Below are positions 10,171 to 19,441 of a DNA stretch of 64,000 nucleotides, piece after piece; within the stretch, counting starts at the first letter, position 1, and every line of letters begins with the position of its first letter. The position numbers were made by a program, and so were the translations under genes. This DNA is from JAFGPL01 sp963781805 (lineage in GTDB: Bacteria > Bacteroidota > Bacteroidia > Bacteroidales > UBA10428): NCBI GenBank assembly GCA_963781805.1, contig CAWAHF010000004.1, positions 2,418,001 to 2,482,000 on the forward strand, read 5' to 3'. The notes beneath the pieces were generated by a model, which worked only from the letters and a program-made list of their open reading frames with translations, searched no databases and was not told the origin of the DNA.

Positions 10171-13100
10171 TTGATAAGGTTATATATAATATTTGTTTTT
10201 ATTGTTATTGCTTGTTCAGGTTTCTCTCAGCAAATTGAACCCAGCAAGATATTTGATATCTATTTTAAACAGGATTTCGAAAATAATACTCTTGGAACTT
10301 ATAATCATAGTGAGTGGGAAGAGGATTGGAATCATCCTTCATTTGAAGTGGGGCTAGATAATATAAATATATTACAATCTACTGATCCGGAACAAAATAG
10401 TAAGGTCATTCAATTTGTTTTTCCGCAAGGTTCCACATTTGGAGATGGTGGAGGACAATGGTATGCTCCTCTTGAGGGTACTTATAATGAACTATATTTT
10501 TCTTTTCGTGTAAAATTTAAACCTGGTTTTCAACCGGTTTTGTCAGGTAAATTACCAGGAGTCATTGGCTCTCCTGATTTTCCTTGCTGTGGCCCTCCTG
10601 GATATAATGACGGTTTTCGTGCAAAACTCGCCTGGAATAATGCTCCTGATATTTTAAATTATGTTTATCATCATGATTTAGACCATGATTATGGAGATCC
10701 TTGGGCTATTGGTTCTGGAATTCCATTTGGTCAATGGTTTACATTAACCATTAGAATTGTAATGAATACTATTGGTGAAAACGGTGGAAACAATGATGGC
10801 ATAATGGAAACTTTTGTTAACAACAAGTTGCAATATCAAATATCAAATTTGAAATTTAGAAATTTACCCGAGATTGGAGTTGATATTTTAGAAATAGTTT
10901 CCTTCTTTGGTGGAGATGGAGAACAGTTTGCAGCCATTAGAGATGAATGGATAGAATTCGATGATTTCTTTGCATTTGCATATAAACCAGGAGTGGATGT
11001 ACCACGTGGTATTGTTCCGAGTGCACCTGACAGGGTTTTAATTTTACCATTTGATGCTTTAAACGATTCTATCTGGAGAAAAAGTCTTACTGCTCATGCA
11101 ATTTCAAGTAAAACAGTAGGACTGGAATGGATAAACTATTTTTATCCGGTTTCATATACCATACAAAGAAGAATGCAATCTGACACAATTTTTCAAGATA
11201 TAGCTGTAGTGAGTTTTCCAAATAATTCATTTAAAAACAGCGGATTATCCTCAAATACAACATATTATTACAGAATTAAAGCAGAAAATTCAATTTCAGA
11301 CTCCGTTAAAGTTACAACTCCTGCTCCATCTCCCCCGCTAGCACCAACATCTCTGCTGTCTTTGCAGACCGACAAAAAATTTGTGAAAATAGGATGGAAT
11401 GATAATTCAAACAATGAAATCGAATTTATCATTGAGCGTTCTGATGCTGGTACCAACAATTTCAAACAAATAGCTTCAGTAAGTTCAAATATTAGAGAGT
11501 TCACTAACCAGTCATTACTACCAAATACTGAATATTCCTATAGGGTAAAAGCCAGTAATGAAGACGGACAATCTGCTTACACCAATGTATTAGCTGTCAA
11601 AACTCTTCAACTTCAATTACCAGTAGCGCCAACAAATCTAAATGCCGGAAGTATAACCAGCAGATCTTGTGAGCTGACCTGGAAAGATAACGCAAATAAC
11701 GAAACAGGGTTTCAAATTTTTAAACTTGATGAAAATGATGGAGTTTATAAATCGTATTTAACAGTCACTGCCAATTTAGTGAAATCAGTAATTTCAGATC
11801 TCCAGGCTAATTCATCTTACAATTTTAAACTTAGAGCATACAATACTGATGGAGTATCAGCCTTTACAAATGAGATTAGGGTGACAACGCTGCCATTGCA
11901 GCCTCCTGTTGCTCCCATAACTTTAAAATACGACAGTATTGCACCTTCAAGTGTTTATCTCAGGTGGATTGATCGATCGGACAATGAGAAAGGTTATCAG
12001 GTATACCGATCACAAACAGAGACTTCCGGTTACCAGTTAATATTCACTACTCCTGCTAATCAAACAACTTATATCAACAACAATCTTGAACCGGGCAAAA
12101 CTTTTTTTTTTAGAGTCAGGGCCTATAATGACGACGGTGTATCAGCGTATACCAATATTATAAAAACTGTTATTCCTAATCCCCCACTCTCTCCTTCAAA
12201 CCTGGTATTGAAAAGCAAAACAGCTTCAACTATTACCATCGGATGGAGTGATAATTCAAATAACGAAACAGGATTTCAACTCGAAAGGTCAGAGAATAAT
12301 CCGCTTGCATTTAAAATAATAGACACCATTGATGCTGACTTGATTGAGTACAAAAACAGTAAGTTAAAAAGCAACACCATATATTATTACAGACTGACTT
12401 CTTTCAATCAGGATGGTCATTCAGCATTTTCCGACACAATAAAAGTACAGACAAATTCTCTTATTCTTCCTGCATCCCCATCAAGTCCCGGAATAGTCAG
12501 CCTAATGCCCTTTAAGGCTGTTTTCACATGGCATGACAACTCTCTGAACGAAACGGGATTTCAGATACAACGGGCAGACAAGAATAAAATCTTTACAAAT
12601 TTGAAAAATGTCTCAACCAATACTGTCCAATATATAGATAGCACACTTCAATCCAATTCTATTTATTTCTATCGGATAAGAGCCTACAACAATGATGGGT
12701 ATTCAGCTTTTTCAGATACTTTGACCATACTTACACCAAAAAATATTATTCCGTCAACGCCTGTTGATTTTAAGAACGATTTTGTTAAATACAATGAAGT
12801 ATTACTCTCTTGGACCATAGATACAAGTGATATCAGCGGGTATGAAATAGATAGATTAACAAATGGAGAAGATAATTACGATATAATCACTAAAATCGGT
12901 ATATCTTCAAATTACTTAGATACTACTGTAAAACAGGGCGTAACTTATTTGTATAGAATAAGATCGTTTAATACTTTTAACGTCTCGCCTTTTTCAATTT
13001 CCATCAGTGTTTCTATACCTTTCTTAGAACTGCCAGAGCCACCGGAGCTTCTATCACCAGTTGATATAGAATCAAATACTATTGCAATTAAGTGGGCTGA

Positions 13101-14304
13101 TAATTCATCCGATGAAAATGGGTTTATCATAAAAAGGGCTCTTTATCCTCAAACTGAATTTGAAAATCTTTCTACTGCAGGTGCTGATGATACGTTGTTT
13201 GTGGATAAAACCGTGAAACCTAACACCACCTACTACTATATTGTTAATGCAGTTAATGAAAAAGGACAATCGGAAAATAGCAACAAATTAAGAGTATCTT
13301 CATTATCTATGGCAGAAGCTGCCAGATTTAAAAAAGGATTGATTGCATACTATAATTTCACATTAAATAGCAATAACACCATACATGATCTTTCCGGTTT
13401 TAGTAATCCAACTAACCTTCAAATTATTGATACTCTAAATATTAACTGGGAACTAAGTAATCGACTCGAGGTTGTTAATAATACCATTATTAAATCACAA
13501 CAGCCTGCCAAAAAGATTGTTGAGGCTTGTAAAGAATCAAATGAGATAACTTTGGAATGCTGGATAAAACCTTCTGCTAGTTACATTAGCAATGAAGCCA
13601 GTATTATTTCTCTAATGCGTGATCCGGATAATGTTGGAATCTCACTTATGCAAAATTATAATGGACTGACAAACAATAATATAAACCGTAAGTATTTGCT
13701 TGGATTAAGTACAAAATCCACCGAAACAAATGGTCGTCCTTTTCTTACAATTGATGAGAATGAGTCAGTTACCTTACATCACATTGTATACACCCATGAT
13801 TTTCTTGGTGAAGAAAAAATATATCTTAATGGGAACCTAGCCGGCACCGGTATAAAACCCTTAGGATTTGACAGCTGGGATGATAATTTTTATCTTTATC
13901 TTGCTAATGAACCATCAATGGATAAGCCATGGACCGGAATGTATTATATGATTGCAATTTATAATACTGCCTTAACCAAGGATCAAATTCTTCAAAATTA
14001 TAATGCCGGACCAACAGATAATATCAAAAAACCAGATAATAAGTTTGACATAAAGATTTACCCAAATCCTTCAGCAGGACTTGTTAATTTTGAATTAAAA
14101 CCTTTAGACTACCATGAATATGGGGAAAAATTAATTCTTCAGCTTATTGATTTAAATGGTTTTAACATTCTGGAAGAAATAATTTCTGATTCAAATCAAA
14201 ATTATCAAAAGGAATTTGATTTATCTCATTTACAAAAGGGAATCTATTATTTTAGAATTATTTCATCATCTGGTTCAGTAACACAAAAAATACTCGTGCT
14301 GTAA
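10171..14304 (+). CDS. Secreted PL14-like polysaccharide lyase with eight FN3 repeats and LamG domain, T9SS cargo
   Basis: Extracellular protein of 1377 aa, paralogue of the previous lyase. TTG is the only plausible start: an in-frame stop lies at 10138-10140 and no ATG or GTG intervenes before the signal peptide MIRLYIIFVFIVIACSGFSQ. Domains: PL14-like lyase about 27-285 (FSFRVKFKPGF, KLPGVIGSP near 127, PCCG, DGFRAKLAW); eight fibronectin type III repeats about 300-1070 (recurring W-x-D-N-S-x-N-E-x-G-F and YYYR motifs); a LamG/concanavalin-like domain about 1080-1290 (ECWIKP, IYLNGNLAGTG); T9SS sorting domain about 1295-1377 (IYPNPSAGLVNF, LSHLQKGIYYFRI). The paralogues share the catalytic module but have entirely different tails, suggesting different attachment sites or reach. 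Substrate is unknown; the locus product is a reasonable guess. Confidence 0.82.
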   Translation: MIRLYIIFVFIVIACSGFSQQIEPSKIFDIYFKQDFENNTLGTYNHSEWEEDWNHPSFEVGLDNINILQSTDPEQNSKVIQFVFPQGSTFGDGGGQWYAPLEGTYNELYFSFRVKFKPGFQPVLSGKLPGVIGSPDFPCCGPPGYNDGFRAKLAWNNAPDILNYVYHHDLDHDYGDPWAIGSGIPFGQWFTLTIRIVMNTIGENGGNNDGIMETFVNNKLQYQISNLKFRNLPEIGVDILEIVSFFGGDGEQFAAIRDEWIEFDDFFAFAYKPGVDVPRGIVPSAPDRVLILPFDALNDSIWRKSLTAHAISSKTVGLEWINYFYPVSYTIQRRMQSDTIFQDIAVVSFPNNSFKNSGLSSNTTYYYRIKAENSISDSVKVTTPAPSPPLAPTSLLSLQTDKKFVKIGWNDNSNNEIEFIIERSDAGTNNFKQIASVSSNIREFTNQSLLPNTEYSYRVKASNEDGQSAYTNVLAVKTLQLQLPVAPTNLNAGSITSRSCELTWKDNANNETGFQIFKLDENDGVYKSYLTVTANLVKSVISDLQANSSYNFKLRAYNTDGVSAFTNEIRVTTLPLQPPVAPITLKYDSIAPSSVYLRWIDRSDNEKGYQVYRSQTETSGYQLIFTTPANQTTYINNNLEPGKTFFFRVRAYNDDGVSAYTNIIKTVIPNPPLSPSNLVLKSKTASTITIGWSDNSNNETGFQLERSENNPLAFKIIDTIDADLIEYKNSKLKSNTIYYYRLTSFNQDGHSAFSDTIKVQTNSLILPASPSSPGIVSLMPFKAVFTWHDNSLNETGFQIQRADKNKIFTNLKNVSTNTVQYIDSTLQSNSIYFYRIRAYNNDGYSAFSDTLTILTPKNIIPSTPVDFKNDFVKYNEVLLSWTIDTSDISGYEIDRLTNGEDNYDIITKIGISSNYLDTTVKQGVTYLYRIRSFNTFNVSPFSISISVSIPFLELPEPPELLSPVDIESNTIAIKWADNSSDENGFIIKRALYPQTEFENLSTAGADDTLFVDKTVKPNTTYYYIVNAVNEKGQSENSNKLRVSSLSMAEAARFKKGLIAYYNFTLNSNNTIHDLSGFSNPTNLQIIDTLNINWELSNRLEVVNNTIIKSQQPAKKIVEACKESNEITLECWIKPSASYISNEASIISLMRDPDNVGISLMQNYNGLTNNNINRKYLLGLSTKSTETNGRPFLTIDENESVTLHHIVYTHDFLGEEKIYLNGNLAGTGIKPLGFDSWDDNFYLYLANEPSMDKPWTGMYYMIAIYNTALTKDQILQNYNAGPTDNIKKPDNKFDIKIYPNPSAGLVNFELKPLDYHEYGEKLILQLIDLNGFNILEEIISDSNQNYQKEFDLSHLQKGIYYFRIISSSGSVTQKILVL

Positions 14305-14516
14305 GCTTTTTATAAAACTTATTAATCTTTTTTTTACGGAAAAATTTTCTGACAGAACTCCCTTATTTTGATTACCTAATAGTAATACTTTATAAATTTT
14401 AAATTCGGAAATCAGGTAACCAAGTTAAAGAATCCATCTATCATAAAAAATCAGGACTTTGTCAAAAAAATTCGAAAATATAGCGCAAATATTGAATGAG
14501 AACCGTATTATGATCT

Positions 14517-14524
14517 TAAATTTG
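14517..14524 (+). promoter_or_regulatory. Candidate -7 box TAAATTTG of the transferase/export genes
   Basis: A match to the Bacteroidota -7 consensus TAnnTTTG lies 20 bases before the ATG at 14545. A TTG at 14492-14494, 22 bases upstream, could be the -33 element. Confidence 0.45.
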
Positions 14525-14544
14525 AGCTAGATTTTAATTTTATT

Positions 14545-15999
14545 ATGAGAATTTTATACCATACGTTAGATAATAGCAGCAATGATAAGAATAAACTTCG
14601 CAAATCGAACAGGGATGTTTATCCTTTCTTTTCTATTTTAGATATAATAGTAACCATTATTTCTTACTTTCTGGCCTACTTTTTAACTAATCTGATCCAA
14701 ACAGAGTATTTTACCTTTACAAAAGAATATGTGATCATGTTAGCTCTTATTATTCCCACCTGGGCTATTCTATTGCACACTTCAAATCTAACTTCTATTC
14801 CCAGAACCAGATCATATCTTTCAATGTTTTTTAATTTCCTGAATTTTAATTCAATAGGTTTTATTTTACTCTTATTATATAAGCATATTTTTGGACTTAC
14901 AAATTTCAGTCATTATGTAATTATTTCTTTTTCGATTATTAATCTTTTATCACTTTATATATTCAGGTTACTTACTTATAAAGTATTTAGATACTTTAGA
15001 GCAAATGGCCATAATATTCATAATGTTATCGTTTTTGCGGATGATAATTCAGAAAAATTCATTGATTCAATTTTAGAACATAAGGAATGGGGATTAAGAA
15101 TCTTAATGATTATATCTGAATCGCAACAAATTATAAAAAAATACTCTTCAAAATATCGGGTACTGCCTGACAAAATTAATATTAAAACAATTCTTGATAT
15201 TGATATTGTAGATGAAGTAATTTATTGCAATGGTCATATAGATCAGGAAAAAATTGGTTCACTTATTGAATTATGCGAAGAAATTGGTGTTACTTTTCGA
15301 CTTCAGTCAGATCTTTCGCCTATGTCAGTAACTAATGCACACCTGACTCATTTTGAAGATATTCCTTTTCTGACATTTATGAATACACCGAAAAATTCAT
15401 TTGCTCTTGCTTGGAAATCTTTTAGTGAATTTTGGATTTCATTCATAATTATTTTCCTGTTATCCCCGGTTATGCTTACTATTATATTATTGATTAAGCT
15501 AACTTCAAAAGGACCTGTGATATTTAAACAGGAAAGAGTTGGATTGAGAGGCAGAAAATTTTACATATATAAATTCAGGACAATGGTCCAAAATGCTGAA
15601 GATTTGAAAAAATCACTCATTGAACAAAATGAAAGTGATGGACCTACATTTAAAATCAAAAGAGATCCAAGAATAACCAGCATTGGATATTTTTTAAGAA
15701 AAACCGGATTGGATGAACTTCCACAATTATTTAATGTTCTTAGGGGTGAAATGTCTTTAATTGGGCCAAGGCCACCAATACCAGAAGAAGTTGAAAAATA
15801 TGAAAGATGGCAGCTACGCAGACTATCGATGAAACCTGGAATTACCTGCACATGGCAAATAATTCCCAATAGAAATGAAGTTTTATTTGAAAAATGGATG
15901 AACCTGGACATTCAATATATCGATAACTGGTCAATAAAAAAAGACTTTCTGTTATTTATTAAAACTATCAAAACCGTTTTTATTGGAACAGGACATTAG
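14545..15999 (+). CDS. Polyprenyl glycosylphosphotransferase (undecaprenyl-phosphate sugar-1-phosphate transferase, long form)
   Basis: Polytopic initiating transferase of 484 aa. Four N-terminal transmembrane helices (about residues 28-155) lead to a Rossmann-like cytoplasmic domain (about 160-270). A fifth hydrophobic hairpin (about 288-315) follows, then the catalytic sugar-transferase domain. Visible motifs: KFRTM, DELPQLFNVLRGEMSLIGPRP (about 390-410), RLSMKPGITCTWQI and a C-terminal basic tail. It should load the first sugar phosphate onto undecaprenyl phosphate. A second, short transferase at 177 carries the same catalytic signature, so this locus may assemble two lipid-linked products or be two loci joined. 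It leads the export genes at 16086 and 16915, same direction. Confidence 0.92.
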   Translation: MRILYHTLDNSSNDKNKLRKSNRDVYPFFSILDIIVTIISYFLAYFLTNLIQTEYFTFTKEYVIMLALIIPTWAILLHTSNLTSIPRTRSYLSMFFNFLNFNSIGFILLLLYKHIFGLTNFSHYVIISFSIINLLSLYIFRLLTYKVFRYFRANGHNIHNVIVFADDNSEKFIDSILEHKEWGLRILMIISESQQIIKKYSSKYRVLPDKINIKTILDIDIVDEVIYCNGHIDQEKIGSLIELCEEIGVTFRLQSDLSPMSVTNAHLTHFEDIPFLTFMNTPKNSFALAWKSFSEFWISFIIIFLLSPVMLTIILLIKLTSKGPVIFKQERVGLRGRKFYIYKFRTMVQNAEDLKKSLIEQNESDGPTFKIKRDPRITSIGYFLRKTGLDELPQLFNVLRGEMSLIGPRPPIPEEVEKYERWQLRRLSMKPGITCTWQIIPNRNEVLFEKWMNLDIQYIDNWSIKKDFLLFIKTIKTVFIGTGH

Positions 16000-16050
16000 T
16001 TATTTGAAAGTAAACGGCATTTCATGACCAAAAATTACTTTTTTTGTTAT

Positions 16051-16058
16051 TACATTTG
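16051..16058 (+). promoter_or_regulatory. Candidate -7 box TACATTTG of the export lipoprotein gene
   Basis: TAnnTTTG match 27 bases before the ATG at 16086, in the 86-base gap after the transferase gene. Confidence 0.4.
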
Positions 16059-16085
16059 TTTTATACATTATAATTATACACAAAA

Positions 16086-16856
16086 ATGAATAGAAAAATT
16101 TTGTCAAAACTTAGCTTAATCTTACTTACCGGTTTATTAATTTTTTCATGTACTCCTACAAAAAAATTAAAATTTGTAAGAAATGTTGGTGATGATATTT
16201 ATAAGAATAGATATGAAAACGACAGATCTGAAAAAACAATTCAACCATTTGATTATTTATTCATAAGGATCTTTAGTCTCGATGAAAAAACGAATAATAT
16301 TTTCAATGGTAAAAATGATTATGCTTATCAAACAGAATTAGTGAGTTATGCTGTGGATGATAAAGGAAATATTGATTTTCCGTTTATTGGTAATATCAAT
16401 GTTAAGGATTTAACGGTTAACCAGGCAAAGGAAAAAATTGAGAAATCATTGGGATTATATTTAAGAGATATTTCAGTTATCGTCCGATATATTGGCAACA
16501 AAATTACTGTGCTTGGAGAAGTTATAAGACCCGGTCAATATCAATTCTATGATGAAAAGGTCACCGTTTTTCAAGCATTAGGTTTTGCAACGGGAGTGAA
16601 CACTTATGGGGATTTATCTAATATTACTTTAATTAGAGAAAAGGATAATATTATTAACTATAATTATCTTGATTTAACTAAGAAAAACATTGCAACTTCT
16701 GAGTATTATTACCTTTTACCCAATGATATAATTATAGTTAATCCCCTTAATGCCAAATATCGTGAATTAAGAGATTACTCGATAAATGTTGTTTCTACTT
16801 TGGTAGGCACCATTTCTACTCTAGTTACAATGTATTATCTTATACAACTCAAATAG
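16086..16856 (+). CDS. Polysaccharide export lipoprotein (Wza-like, Poly_export/SLBB)
   Basis: Outer-membrane polysaccharide exporter subunit of 256 aa. The signal peptide ends in a lipobox with Cys at residue 22 (LLIFSC). The polysaccharide export domain covers about 50-130 (IQPFDYLFIRIFSLDE, then the DDKGNIDFPFIG strand). An SLBB-type segment follows (ITVLGEVIRPGQY, FQALGFATGV). A C-terminal hydrophobic helix (about 232-254) would span the outer membrane as in Wza. It sits between the initiating transferase and the BY-kinase, the standard arrangement for Wzx/Wzy-dependent export. It is shorter than enterobacterial Wza because it has fewer SLBB repeats, as is usual in Bacteroidota. Confidence 0.92.
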   Translation: MNRKILSKLSLILLTGLLIFSCTPTKKLKFVRNVGDDIYKNRYENDRSEKTIQPFDYLFIRIFSLDEKTNNIFNGKNDYAYQTELVSYAVDDKGNIDFPFIGNINVKDLTVNQAKEKIEKSLGLYLRDISVIVRYIGNKITVLGEVIRPGQYQFYDEKVTVFQALGFATGVNTYGDLSNITLIREKDNIINYNYLDLTKKNIATSEYYYLLPNDIIIVNPLNAKYRELRDYSINVVSTLVGTISTLVTMYYLIQLK

Positions 16857-16914
16857 ATAAAGACCAAATTGATTCTACTTTATATACTTATCCATTTAAA
16901 TACTATTTTCTATC

Positions 16915-19353
16915 ATGAAAAATAATGATGACATTTTCCAGAATAACATTAATTACAAAAAGATTTTACTAAAACTTTTTAGTTATAAGAAGTATTACAT
17001 CTATTGTATCCTGATATTGCTAATAGTTGCTATCCTTGTAAACAGATATGCAACTCCTACCTTTAAAAATCAAACCATAATTTATGTGAGTAAAAATCAG
17101 CAAAATTCATTCTTGTCTTCTCCGACCGGACTCTCTATGAATTTTGATATGTTTTCAGGTCAGAATATAATAGATAATGAAATTGAGATTATTAAATCTT
17201 TTACTTTGGTTAAAAGCGTCATTGACAATCTGGATCTCAAAGTTTCTTTTTTCACACATAAAACATCTGTTCTTGCAGACTTATTAAAAGATACTCCCTT
17301 TGTCAGGAAAAAAGAGCTTTATGGAATTTCACCCATCAAAGTAATTGTGGATCAATCTGTAGCGCAACCAATCAATCTGGATTTTTATGTAAAAATATTA
17401 AATTCAGAATCTTTTGATCTTACTGTATATGGTAAAAATATAACCATGTACAATTATATTGATGACAAAAATGATTCATTGGTGAATGAAATTGTATTCA
17501 AAAAACGCCTGAATTTTGGTGATAAGATTCAGACTAAATATTTCAATTTTTCCATTTTAAAAACCGAAGCATTTGAACCTGGTTTCTGCAAAAATCAGAC
17601 ACTTTATTTTCGACTGAATAATATTAACTGGCTCACACTGGAATATCTCAGTAAATTAAAAGCAGAGCCAACTACTCAAACCTCCACCCTGGTAAAAGTC
17701 ACCTTAAAAGGTACAGACGGAAAGCGAATAACTGATTTTCTAAATACACTTAGCTCGCAATATATGGAACGTAATTTGGAAAAAAAGAATAAAACAGCTC
17801 TAAGTACAGTTGATTTTATTGACTCTCAAATTTCGAATATTGCAGATTCTTTAAATATTGCTGAAAATAAATTAAGAGTTTTCAGGACTTCGAATCAGGT
17901 GATGGATTTGAGCTATCAGGGTCAGAAGGTTATTGAACAACTCAATTCCCTTCAGAATGAAAAAGCATTAATAAATACTCAGAAAAGATACTATACATTC
18001 CTGAAAGAATATCTTGACAATAACTCGGATATTTCAGACATTGTAGCCCCATCCTCCATGGGAGTTGTCGATCCGATACTTACTAATTTAATTAGTCAGC
18101 TAATTTCCTTAAATGCTGAGAAAGCCAGCAGTGCCACTGCTCAAAATCTTTACCTCTCAAGTTTAAATCTGAAAATTGATAATATCAAGAAAACAATCCA
18201 TGAAAATGTGGTAAACAGTCTGAGTACATTAAATAATTCTTTAAATGAAATTAATTACAGGATTAATACCTTATCGAGTCAGATATCACAAATGCCTAAA
18301 ACTGAATTACAGCTTAAAGGAATCGAAAGAAAATTTAAACTTAATGATGCAATTTACACCTTTCTACTCCAGAAAAGATCAGAAGCCCAAATAGCAAGAG
18401 CTTCAAGTATGCCGGATTATGAAATTATTGATCCTGCCAGATTGGTTATAGTAACTCCGATTGCACCTAAAAAGTATTTAAATCTGATTATTGCCATTTT
18501 ACTCGGACTTATCATCCCCACTTCTGTTATTATGGGAAAAGATTTCTTTAATAACAGAATTTCTGATCCTGATGAGATTGAATCTCTGACTCAGATACCC
18601 ATCCTGGGAAAAGTGTTCCATAATTTCAGACGTACAACTCTTGTGGTTAGTCAATATCCAAATTCTTCGGTGACTGAATCATTTCGGGCATTGCGCACGA
18701 ACTTTCAATTCTTCTCAAGTGGCGGGCAAAAGCAGGTTATTTTATTGACATCTACTTCAAGCGGTGAAGGCAAATCTTTCTGTTCTATTAATCTGGCTTC
18801 CGCTTTTGCACTCAACGGTCATCGCACTATTTTGCTTGAATTTGACTTGCGAAGGCCTAAGATACATCAGGAATTCGGTTCCAGCAATATGATAGGCATA
18901 AGTTCTTATCTGATCGATAAGGCTATAATTGATGATATTATCATGCCAACTCAGATTGAAAATCTTGACTTAATGTCTGCTGGTCCGGCAGCTCCAAATC
19001 CTGCAGAATTGATTGCCACAGATAAAACTTCTGAACTTATTCAGAAACTAAAGGAGATGTATGATTATATCATTATCGATTCGGCTCCTGCAGGAATATT
19101 AACAGAAACCTACCAATTAATGAAGTTTTCGGATGTAAATATCTTTGTTTCAAGAATGGATGTTACCGTCAGAGAAGCCTATAAGAATACGTTAAGAACA
19201 CTTGAGACCAATAAATTCTCCAATTTGGTTCTTTTGATAAATGATGTGAATATTAAGAGAGATGCCTACAAATATGGATATGACAATAAATACTATACTG
19301 ATGACCGCAAAAAGGGATTTTTCAGGAGAATATTTGGTAGAAAAAAATCTTAA
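16915..19353 (+). CDS. Wzc-like chain-length determinant / BY-kinase
   Basis: Inner-membrane polysaccharide co-polymerase fused to a bacterial tyrosine kinase, 812 aa. Two membrane helices (about 24-44 and 518-538) bracket a periplasmic Wzz domain with long coiled-coil segments (about 290-480). The cytoplasmic kinase carries a Walker A-like motif TSSGEGKS (about 615-622), a Walker A-prime LLEFDLRRP with Asp (about 640-650) and a Walker B IIIDSAP. The C-terminal tail is rich in autophosphorylation tyrosines (YKYGYDNKYY). It should control polymer length together with the lipoprotein encoded 58 bases upstream. A strong terminator follows, marking the right end of the polysaccharide locus. Confidence 0.94.
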   Translation: MKNNDDIFQNNINYKKILLKLFSYKKYYIYCILILLIVAILVNRYATPTFKNQTIIYVSKNQQNSFLSSPTGLSMNFDMFSGQNIIDNEIEIIKSFTLVKSVIDNLDLKVSFFTHKTSVLADLLKDTPFVRKKELYGISPIKVIVDQSVAQPINLDFYVKILNSESFDLTVYGKNITMYNYIDDKNDSLVNEIVFKKRLNFGDKIQTKYFNFSILKTEAFEPGFCKNQTLYFRLNNINWLTLEYLSKLKAEPTTQTSTLVKVTLKGTDGKRITDFLNTLSSQYMERNLEKKNKTALSTVDFIDSQISNIADSLNIAENKLRVFRTSNQVMDLSYQGQKVIEQLNSLQNEKALINTQKRYYTFLKEYLDNNSDISDIVAPSSMGVVDPILTNLISQLISLNAEKASSATAQNLYLSSLNLKIDNIKKTIHENVVNSLSTLNNSLNEINYRINTLSSQISQMPKTELQLKGIERKFKLNDAIYTFLLQKRSEAQIARASSMPDYEIIDPARLVIVTPIAPKKYLNLIIAILLGLIIPTSVIMGKDFFNNRISDPDEIESLTQIPILGKVFHNFRRTTLVVSQYPNSSVTESFRALRTNFQFFSSGGQKQVILLTSTSSGEGKSFCSINLASAFALNGHRTILLEFDLRRPKIHQEFGSSNMIGISSYLIDKAIIDDIIMPTQIENLDLMSAGPAAPNPAELIATDKTSELIQKLKEMYDYIIIDSAPAGILTETYQLMKFSDVNIFVSRMDVTVREAYKNTLRTLETNKFSNLVLLINDVNIKRDAYKYGYDNKYYTDDRKKGFFRRIFGRKKS

Positions 19354-19373
19354 TTTTATCTGATATTAACCAG

Positions 19374-19405
19374 AAAAGACTATTCAAATGAATAGTCTTT
19401 TTTTT
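19374..19405 (+). terminator. Strong Rho-independent terminator at the end of the polysaccharide locus
   Basis: Perfect 12-bp stem AAAAGACTATTC (19374-19385) with its complement (19390-19401), 4-base loop, running into a T tract. It lies between convergent genes and the A-rich left arm would let it act in both directions. Confidence 0.92.
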
Positions 19406-19441
19406 ATTTGCTTAATAGTATATAAGCAATACAACCTTTTA

